Shown here piece by piece: positions 58,490 through 64,000 of a stretch of 64,000 nucleotides of DNA. Numbering within the stretch: position 1 is the first letter of the stretch; each line of letters opens with the position of its first letter. The notes below the pieces were generated by a model, which saw only the letters and a list, made by a program, of their open reading frames with translations, did not search any database and was not told the origin of the DNA. This stretch comes from Actinomycetota bacterium (lineage in GTDB: Bacteria; Actinomycetota; Acidimicrobiia; Acidimicrobiales; Ilumatobacteraceae): contig JAPLAA010000101.1 in NCBI GenBank assembly GCA_026393475.1, positions 62,001 to 126,000 of the forward strand, in the 5' to 3' direction. The translations under genes and the position numbers were made by a program.

Positions 58490-60088
58490 TCACATCCGGA
58501 ACACGCCGTAGCCGCGGGTGCCCGCGGGGGCGTCGTTGTCGATGGCGCTGAGGCACATGCCCAGCACCGTGCGGGTGTCTCGCGGGTCGATGATGCCGTC
58601 GTCGTAGAGCTTGCCGCTCATGAACATGGCGAGCGACTCGCGTTCGATCTGCTCCTCGACGGTTCGGCGCATGACCTCGTCGGCCTCCTCGTCGAACGGC
58701 TTGCCCATCGAGGCCGCGGACTGACGGGCCACGATCGAGAGCACGCCGGCCAGCTGCTGCGGGCCCATCACCGCCGTCTTTGCGTTCGGCCAGGTGAACA
58801 GGAACCTGGGGCCGTACGAGCGGCCGCACATGCCGTAGTTGCCCGCGCCGTAGGAAGCGGCCATGTTGATCGTGAGGTGCGGCACACGGCTGTTGGTGAC
58901 CGCGTTGATCATCTTGGCGCCGTCCTTGATGATGCCCCGGCGCTCGAACTCCTTGCCGACCATGTAGCCGGTGGTGTTCTGGAGGAACACCAGCGGCGTG
59001 TCGATCTGGTTGGCGAGTTGGATGAACTGCGCCGCCTTCTCGCTCTCCTCGTTGAACAGCACGCCGCGGTGGTTGGCGAGGATGCCGATCGGGTAGCCGT
59101 GCAGCTCGGCGAAACCGGTGACGAGCGAGGTGCCGTACAGCGGCTTGAACTCGTCGAAGTCGCTGTCGTCGACGATGCGGGCGATCACCTGGCGCGGGTC
59201 GAAGGGGATCTTCGGATCGGCCGACGGGATGCCGATCAGCTGCTCCTGGTCGTAGCGGGGCGGCAGGCCCGCGCCGCGTGGCCCCGGCCCGCGCTTGCGG
59301 TGGTTGAGCCGGCGGATCACCTGCCGGCCGAGGCGGATGCCGTCCATCTCGTCGACCGCGAAGTAGTCGGCGAGGCCGCTGACGCGGGCGTGCATCTCGG
59401 CGCCGCCGAGGCTCTCGTCGTCGCTCTCCTCACCGGTGGCCATCTTCACCAGCGGCGGCCCGCCGAGGAACACCTTCGAGCGCTCCTTGATCATGACGAT
59501 GTAGTCGCTCATGCCGGGCGTGTAGGCGCCACCGGCGGTGGAGTTGCCGAACACGACGGCGATCGTGGGGATGCCGTCGGCCGACAGCGCGGTGATGTCT
59601 CGGAACGACTTGCCGCCGGGGATGAACGTGTCGCTCTGCGACGGCAGGTCGGCGCCGCCACTCTCGACGAGGTTGACGAGCGGCATGCGGTTCTCGCGGG
59701 CGATCTCCATGCCGCGCAACGCCTTCTTCATCGTGAGCGGGTTGCTCGCACCGCCGCGCACCGTGGGGTCGTTGGCGATGATCACGCACTCGACGCCCTC
59801 CACCACCCCGACGCCGAGCACCATCGCCGCACCGATCGGGAACTGGGTGCCGTACGCGGTGAGCGGGTTGATCTCGAGGAACGGGCTGCCCGGGTCGAGC
59901 AGTGCCTCCACCCGCTCGCGGGCGAGCATCTTGCCGCGCTTGCGGTGGCGCTCGACGTAGGCGGGGCCGCCGCCGCCGAGCACCTTCGCGAGTTCGGCGT
60001 CGTGTGCGGCCACCTGGGCGAGCATCGCGGCGCGGTTCTCCGCGTACGCCTCGGAGGTGGTGTTCAAGGTGTCGGGCAGGACCGGCAT
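58490..60088 (-). CDS. Acyl-CoA carboxylase beta subunit (carboxyltransferase), geranyl/methylcrotonyl type
   Basis: A 532-residue carboxyltransferase, partner of the biotin-bearing fusion protein. Motifs include RHRKRGKMLARERVEALLDPG, NDPTVRGGASNPLTMKK, ESGGADLPSQ, NTTGYMVGKEFERRGIIKDG, SYGAGNYGMCGRSYGPRFLF and MGPQQLAGV. The AGNYGMCGR context fits branched enoyl-CoA carboxylases (MccB, AtuC) rather than propionyl-CoA types. A GAGGAGA site precedes the ATG. It is the second gene of the hydratase-carboxyltransferase-fusion operon. Confidence 0.9.
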   Translation of the reverse strand: MPVLPDTLNTTSEAYAENRAAMLAQVAAHDAELAKVLGGGGPAYVERHRKRGKMLARERVEALLDPGSPFLEINPLTAYGTQFPIGAAMVLGVGVVEGVECVIIANDPTVRGGASNPLTMKKALRGMEIARENRMPLVNLVESGGADLPSQSDTFIPGGKSFRDITALSADGIPTIAVVFGNSTAGGAYTPGMSDYIVMIKERSKVFLGGPPLVKMATGEESDDESLGGAEMHARVSGLADYFAVDEMDGIRLGRQVIRRLNHRKRGPGPRGAGLPPRYDQEQLIGIPSADPKIPFDPRQVIARIVDDSDFDEFKPLYGTSLVTGFAELHGYPIGILANHRGVLFNEESEKAAQFIQLANQIDTPLVFLQNTTGYMVGKEFERRGIIKDGAKMINAVTNSRVPHLTINMAASYGAGNYGMCGRSYGPRFLFTWPNAKTAVMGPQQLAGVLSIVARQSAASMGKPFDEEADEVMRRTVEEQIERESLAMFMSGKLYDDGIIDPRDTRTVLGMCLSAIDNDAPAGTRGYGVFRM

Positions 60089-60113
60089 GTGCGTCTCCTC
60101 GTCCAGCTTCTGG

Positions 60114-60890
60114 TCAGGCGTCGGGTGCGGCGGGTGCAGCGGGTGTGGGCCAGTGCGGCGTGCGCCGTTCGGCGAAGGCCGCCATGCCCTCGCGGGCCTC
60201 GTCGCTCCAGAACAGCGATTCGCTGAGCGCCTGCATCTCCGCCCAGGTGCTGCCGCCCCGCAGCAGTCGCTTGGTGGCAGCGATGGCGTTCGGCGCGCCG
60301 AGCAACACCCCGTCGACGAGGGTGCGGACCGCCGCGGGCACGTCGTCGGCGACGTGGGTGACGAGGCCCAGGTCCTTCGCCGCGACGGCGTCGAAGGCCT
60401 CACCGGTGAGGAACGGCGCGGCCAGCTTGCTCCACCCGCATCGTTGCAGGATGGGCACGCTGATGATCGCCGGGGCGACGCCGATGCGGACCTCGGTGAA
60501 CGCGAACGTGACGTCGGGCTGCACGACGACCAGGTCGCACGACGCCATCAGCCCGATGCCGCCGGCCCGCACCGGGCCCCGCACGGCGGCGATCGTGGGC
60601 TGCGACGCCTCGATCAGCCGCTGCATCGCACGCACCATCGGGGTGGAGTCGGCCGGGCCGCTGCTGCGCTCCTTCAGGTCCGCTCCGGCGCAGAACGCCG
60701 GGGCGGTGTGGGTGAGCACGATCGCCCGCACATCGGGCTGCTCGGCGCGGTCGAGCGCGTCGTGCAGCCCGGCGAGCAGGGCGCGCGAGAGCGCGTTTCG
60801 GTTGGCCGGCGAGTCGAGCGTGATGGTCGCGACCCCGTCGGTCACCTCGCACCGCACGACCGGCCGCGTGTCCGACGAATCGTCCCCCAT
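60114..60890 (-). CDS. Enoyl-CoA hydratase/isomerase family protein
   Basis: A 258-residue crotonase-fold protein with ITLDSPANRNALSRAL, the oxyanion-hole segment FCAGADLKER and VRGPVRAGGIGLMASCDLVV, plus the acidic region TEVRIGVAPAI. As first gene of the carboxylase operon it is placed to hydrate the carboxylated product, the step done by LiuC/AtuE on methylglutaconyl- or isohexenylglutaconyl-CoA. That assignment comes from context. TACAGT-N8 on the reverse strand gives a leaderless start. Confidence 0.85.
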   Translation of the reverse strand: MGDDSSDTRPVVRCEVTDGVATITLDSPANRNALSRALLAGLHDALDRAEQPDVRAIVLTHTAPAFCAGADLKERSSGPADSTPMVRAMQRLIEASQPTIAAVRGPVRAGGIGLMASCDLVVVQPDVTFAFTEVRIGVAPAIISVPILQRCGWSKLAAPFLTGEAFDAVAAKDLGLVTHVADDVPAAVRTLVDGVLLGAPNAIAATKRLLRGGSTWAEMQALSESLFWSDEAREGMAAFAERRTPHWPTPAAPAAPDA

Positions 60891-60898
60891 GGCGGGCG

Positions 60899-60904
60899 AC
60901 TGTA
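60899..60904 (-). promoter_or_regulatory. Leaderless -10 (TACAGT) of the carboxylase operon
   Basis: TACAGT on the reverse strand, eight bases, ATG at 60890. No other promoter was seen before the two downstream genes, so it probably drives all three. Confidence 0.55.
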
Positions 60905-60968
60905 CCCCTCCGGTGCGCGGCGGGACCGATCCCGCCGGCCCCGTCCGCGTCGGTGCGTGAGGCCGACG

Positions 60969-62876
60969 TCAGTCGGGTCGGGGAGTGGCGCCGGTGGCGT
61001 CGGCGGTGAGTTCGCGCAGGAACGCCTCGGCCTCGGCGCGGTGCCGGGTGCGCTTCATCGGCGGCAACGCCTTCACGATGTCCCACCGGTAGTTCGCCTT
61101 GCCGAGCCGAGGGTCGAGCACGGCCACCACCCCTCGGTCGGTGGCGGTGCGGATGAGTCGGCCGGTCGCCTGCGCCAGCAGCATCGAGGCGCGCGGCACG
61201 TCGATCTCGGAGAACGCCGTCGCGCCGAGCAGGTCGCGCCGGGCCGACAGCAGCGGGTCGTCCGGGCGGGGGAACGGGATGCGGTCGATGATCACCAGGC
61301 TGAGCGTGCGACCCGGGATGTCGACGCCCTGGAAGAACCCGGCCGTGGCGAACAGGCAGGTCTCCTCGTCCTCGCTGAACTGCTTGACGAGTGCGTTCTT
61401 CGGCAGGTCGCGCTGGGTGATGATGGGCTGCGTCACCTTGAGTCGCACGGCGGCTGCGGCTTCGTCCATCGCCTTCCAACTGGTGAACAGCGCGAGCGTG
61501 CGACCGCCTGCAGCGGTGATCAGTGCGGCGATCTCGTCGTGGGTGGCGGCGGCCCGCTGGGGTGCCCGCGGGTCGGGCAGATGGAGCGCGCAGTACAGCA
61601 GCGCGTGGTGCTCGTAGTCGAACGGGCTGCCGACGTCGATGACGTCGATCTTCGCCGGATCGAGGCCCACCCGGTTCGCGAGCGAGCTGGGCACCGTCGC
61701 GCTGGTGAGGATCGCGGTGCGCCGACCCCAGATGCCCTCCGACAGCACCGGGCCGACGTCGAGCGGTGCGATCTCGAGTCGCGGTTGTTCGGGCGAACCG
61801 CTCACGAACGCGACGTAGCCCTCGCGGGCGCCGATCGCGATGTCGATCTGCTCGATGAGGCGCGTCGCCATCTGCTGGGCGCGCAGCTTTCGCTGCTTCG
61901 CATCCTCGACGTCGGTGTCGATCCGCCGCAGCGCGGACAGTGCCGCATCGACCCGTCCGCGCGAGGTGACGAGGGCCTCCTGGATGCTCGGCGGGAACGG
62001 CGACGACAGCCGCTGTCCGGCGTGCGGGCCGATGACGTCGCGCAGCAGCTGCGCCGATTCGGCGATGCCACCGACGATGGCCGGGTCGTCGATGATGCGG
62101 CGCACGGTGCCGGCGACGGTGACGAACCGGCCGGGGCCGATCTGCACGCCGACGGTGTCGCTCATGATGTCCTCGAGCTGGTGCGCCTCGTCGACGACGA
62201 CCACCTCGTGCTCGGGCAGGATCACGCCGCCGGAGGCGACGTCGAGCCCGTAGAGGTGCATGTTGACCACGATCACGTCGGCCGCCGCAGCGCGGGCGCG
62301 CGCACCCTCGGCGAAGCACGGCTGGCCGAGGGGACAGCGGGTGGCACCCGGGCACTCGTCGCTGCTGACCGTGACCGCACGCGTGGCGGCGTCGGTCGGC
62401 GACCAGTCGAGCTCGGCCAGGTCGCCGGTGCGGGTGGTGCCCGCCCAGGTCGCGAGCCGCTTGATCTCGACCTTGGTGGTGTTGGCCATCTCCTCCAGCT
62501 CGAGCTGGCCGTCGCCTGCCTGCGACAGCTCGCGCAGTCGCTGGAGGCACACGTAGTTGCTGCGCCCCTTCAGCACCGCCCACTCGAACGGCCGCCCGAG
62601 ATGCTCCTCGAGGAACGGCAGGTCCTTGCTGGCCAGCTGATCCTGCAGCGCCTTGGTGGCGGTGGCGACGATCGTGCGCTTGCCCGCGATCAGGGCCGGC
62701 ACGAGGTAGCCGAGGGTCTTGCCGGTGCCGGTGCCTGCCTCGACGATCAGGTGACGTCCGGTCTCGACCGATCGGGCGACCGCCTCGGCCATGGTGCGCT
62801 GTCCGGGCCGGTCCTCGCTGGCCGCCAGCGCGCCGGTGACACTCGCCAACGCCTTGCGAACCTGCTCCACCGACAT
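60969..62876 (-). CDS. DinG-like iron-sulfur ATP-dependent helicase
   Basis: A 635-residue superfamily 2 helicase of the XPD/DinG group. Walker A is EAGTGTGKTLGYLVP, the DEAH box is VVVDEAHQLED, and motif VI is LLAQATGRLIRT. Four cysteines, in NYVCLQR and DECPGATRCPLGQPCF, form the usual 4Fe-4S cluster site. It unwinds DNA 5' to 3', probably in repair or at R-loops. It is monocistronic, with TACCGT-N7 before the ATG. Confidence 0.93.
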   Translation of the reverse strand: MSVEQVRKALASVTGALAASEDRPGQRTMAEAVARSVETGRHLIVEAGTGTGKTLGYLVPALIAGKRTIVATATKALQDQLASKDLPFLEEHLGRPFEWAVLKGRSNYVCLQRLRELSQAGDGQLELEEMANTTKVEIKRLATWAGTTRTGDLAELDWSPTDAATRAVTVSSDECPGATRCPLGQPCFAEGARARAAAADVIVVNMHLYGLDVASGGVILPEHEVVVVDEAHQLEDIMSDTVGVQIGPGRFVTVAGTVRRIIDDPAIVGGIAESAQLLRDVIGPHAGQRLSSPFPPSIQEALVTSRGRVDAALSALRRIDTDVEDAKQRKLRAQQMATRLIEQIDIAIGAREGYVAFVSGSPEQPRLEIAPLDVGPVLSEGIWGRRTAILTSATVPSSLANRVGLDPAKIDVIDVGSPFDYEHHALLYCALHLPDPRAPQRAAATHDEIAALITAAGGRTLALFTSWKAMDEAAAAVRLKVTQPIITQRDLPKNALVKQFSEDEETCLFATAGFFQGVDIPGRTLSLVIIDRIPFPRPDDPLLSARRDLLGATAFSEIDVPRASMLLAQATGRLIRTATDRGVVAVLDPRLGKANYRWDIVKALPPMKRTRHRAEAEAFLRELTADATGATPRPD

Positions 62877-62883
62877 CCGTGCG

Positions 62884-62889
62884 ACGGTA
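62884..62889 (-). promoter_or_regulatory. Leaderless -10 (TACCGT) of the DinG-like gene
   Basis: TACCGT on the reverse strand, seven bases, ATG at 62876. Confidence 0.55.
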
Positions 62890-62911
62890 TCCGACCGTCA
62901 CGGCGAACCGG

Positions 62912-62927
62912 CGGAACCGTGGTTCCG
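62912..62927. terminator. 16-base palindrome after uppS
   Basis: CGGAACCGTGGTTCCG is fully self-complementary and lies 19 bases downstream of the uppS stop on the reverse strand, ahead of the helicase promoter. It could be a weak terminator or a protein site. Confidence 0.4.
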
Positions 62928-62946
62928 AGCCGGGACCGACGCCGCG

Positions 62947-63651
62947 TCAGGGGGTGACGAGGGCGAGCGCGGCGTCGAGCTCGGCCGCACCGAACTCCGG
63001 CCACGCCGTGTCGGTGAAGTAGGCCCGAGCCCCTGCGATCTGCCACAGCATGAAGTTCGAGATGCGCAGCTCGCCGGAGGTGCGCACGAGCACGTCGACC
63101 TGCGGCAGGCTCGGCACGTACAGGTGCTGGTTGATGCTCGCTTCGCTGATCGTCTCGCCGGCCCGACGGGCCTCCTCGGCGGCGTGCACCAGTTCGGCGC
63201 GGCTGCCGTAGTCGAAGGCCACAGTGAACACCATGCCGGTGTTGTTCCGCGTGTCGTGCAGCGCCTTGCGGATCGCCTTCTGCACGTACTTGGGCGTGCG
63301 CGCCTCCGGGCTGTCGAACGGTCGGCCCATCCACTCGATCCGCACGTTCAGCTCGTTCAACTCGGCGACGCGTCCGAACAACTGCTTGTGGAGGCCGAGG
63401 ATGTGGCGCACCTCGGTGCGCGGGCGCACCCAGTTCTCGGTCGAGAACCCGAACACGGTGAGCCAGCCGACGTTGCGGGTGACGGCGACGCGCACCAGGG
63501 CCGCCAGGTTCTCCTCGCCCTCGGTGTGGCCGGCGGTACGCGGCAGGTTGCGCCGCTTCGCCCAGCGACCGTTGCCGTCCATGATGCACGCGACATGGAC
63601 CGGACGGGGCTGCGGAGGCCGCCCGGACCGGCGTTCGTCGGTGTCGTGCAC
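62947..63651 (-). CDS. uppS: Isoprenyl (undecaprenyl/decaprenyl diphosphate) synthase UppS
   Basis: A 234-residue cis-prenyltransferase that makes the lipid carrier for cell-wall synthesis. The catalytic Asp is in HVACIMDGNGRWAKRRNLPR; LTVFGFSTENW, and the C-terminal RTSGELRISNFMLWQ with the substrate-binding Arg and Ser, are complete. The start is a GTG at 63651. TAACGT (63705-63700) on the reverse strand is a possible -10 giving a leader of about 40 bases; no clear ribosome site is seen. Confidence 0.92.
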   Translation of the reverse strand: MHDTDERRSGRPPQPRPVHVACIMDGNGRWAKRRNLPRTAGHTEGEENLAALVRVAVTRNVGWLTVFGFSTENWVRPRTEVRHILGLHKQLFGRVAELNELNVRIEWMGRPFDSPEARTPKYVQKAIRKALHDTRNNTGMVFTVAFDYGSRAELVHAAEEARRAGETISEASINQHLYVPSLPQVDVLVRTSGELRISNFMLWQIAGARAYFTDTAWPEFGAAELDAALALVTP

Positions 63652-63801
63652 CGTTGTGGAAGAGAGAGGGGACGGGGCGGGAACGTTGGTGATGCGGCCA
63701 CGTTAACCCGCGCACCCCGACCGGTCGGGGCCGGTGTGACCGGAGCGATGGCGGTGTGACCCCTGCGATGGCGGTGTTCGTGATCGGCGGGTCCGCCGTG
63801 G

Positions 63802-63807
63802 GAGAAT
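63802..63807 (+). promoter_or_regulatory. Leaderless -10 (GAGAAT) of the gene at the window edge
   Basis: GAGAAT, seven bases, ATG at 63815. The hexamer departs from TANNNT at its first base, but the spacing is the same as in other genes. Confidence 0.45.
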
Positions 63808-63814
63808 GAGGCAC

Positions 63815-64000
63815 ATGTCAGCCCGTTCGACGACCGACGACGAGCAGCTCGGCCTGCAGCACGTCATGGTCGTGGGCGGCACCGTCGCCGAGTGGGGCGA
63901 GCTGTCCGACGACCAGTGGCAGCACCGCATCCGGGTTCTCGGCTCGCTGGCCGGTAGCGCCGGCGCCCGCTGGCTCACGCTGCGCCCGTTCGAACGTGGC
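63815..64000 (+). CDS. Possible degenerate cis-prenyltransferase paralogue (cut by window edge)
   Basis: The first 62 residues are visible. LQHVMVVGGTVAEWGEL lines up with the HVACIMDGNGRWAK block of UppS but lacks the catalytic Asp and most of the signature. RWLTLRPFERG lines up with GWLTVFGFSTEN. Position next to and divergent from uppS supports a shared origin. If right, the protein would be inactive as a synthase and might be a partner subunit, as Nogo-B receptor/NgBR-like proteins are in eukaryotes. The rest of the gene is outside the window. Confidence 0.4.
   Translation, partial: MSARSTTDDEQLGLQHVMVVGGTVAEWGELSDDQWQHRIRVLGSLAGSAGARWLTLRPFERG

Noticed and set aside
60057-62957. Open frame of 966 codons on the forward strand
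   Set aside because: Opposite strand of the hydratase and DinG-like genes, whose conserved motifs are unambiguous.

Overview
The window is 64 kb of high-GC DNA packed with genes on both strands. It looks like an actinobacterial chromosome, most likely class Acidimicrobiia (Ilumatobacter-like). That placement is an inference from gene content: MtrA/MtrB/LpqB-type signalling, an F420-type luciferase-like oxidoreductase, the classical menaquinone pathway, and many acyl-CoA and short-chain dehydrogenases. I saw no rRNA, tRNA, CRISPR array, insertion sequence or prophage gene.

Layout. 1-6.1 kb: ahpF (cut by the window edge) and ahpC, a DUF454 membrane protein, a dehydrogenase (SDR), a TSUP exporter, dinB and an acyl-CoA dehydrogenase. 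6.2-15.9 kb: aldehyde dehydrogenase, glycosyltransferase, an orphan sensor kinase, a broken HD-domain gene, then an acyl-CoA dehydrogenase/Baeyer-Villiger monooxygenase pair and an FAD-linked oxidase. 15.9-20.7 kb: an ArsR/SRPBCC pair, a tiny zinc-ribbon gene, and a run made of a gamma-butyrobetaine-hydroxylase-like 2-oxoglutarate oxygenase, an HD-domain diiron-oxygenase-like protein and a betaine-homocysteine methyltransferase, followed by arfB. 20.7-29.9 kb: a GGDEF/EAL protein, an acyltransferase-like gene, the phoH-ybeY-CNNM operon, SDRs and an MFS transporter. 29.9-40.5 kb: menaquinone genes menE, menA, menH, menD, menF and menG, interrupted by a DsbA-like protein, an ECF sigma/anti-sigma-like pair and a DUF559 gene bounded by repeats. 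40.5-50.3 kb: amidase, two acyl-CoA synthetases, an F420 oxidoreductase, a self-regulating GntR/membrane-protein pair and a MaoC hydratase. 50.3-54.8 kb: era, a small LpqB-like lipoprotein, an MtrB-like kinase, a STAS protein and a divergent MtrA-like regulator. 54.9-64 kb: a carboxylase operon whose alpha subunit is fused to AtuA, a DinG-like helicase, uppS, and the start of a second uppS-like gene.

Three things stand out. (1) A single 1205-residue ORF joins biotin carboxylase, biotin carrier and a complete AtuA protein, next to its carboxyltransferase and an enoyl-CoA hydratase. (2) The oxygenase/HD/methyltransferase run suggests a route that makes glycine betaine and passes a methyl group to homocysteine. 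It resembles the TmpA/TmpB phosphonate pathway, but the HD protein lacks the expected PhnZ-type Tyr/Glu positions. (3) A strict promoter pattern, TANNNT then 6-10 bases then ATG or GTG, precedes about 25 genes and implies widespread leaderless transcription; I used it to choose starts. In addition, many stop codons lie in or beside short tandem duplications, some with a 14-base unit that places stops in all three frames.
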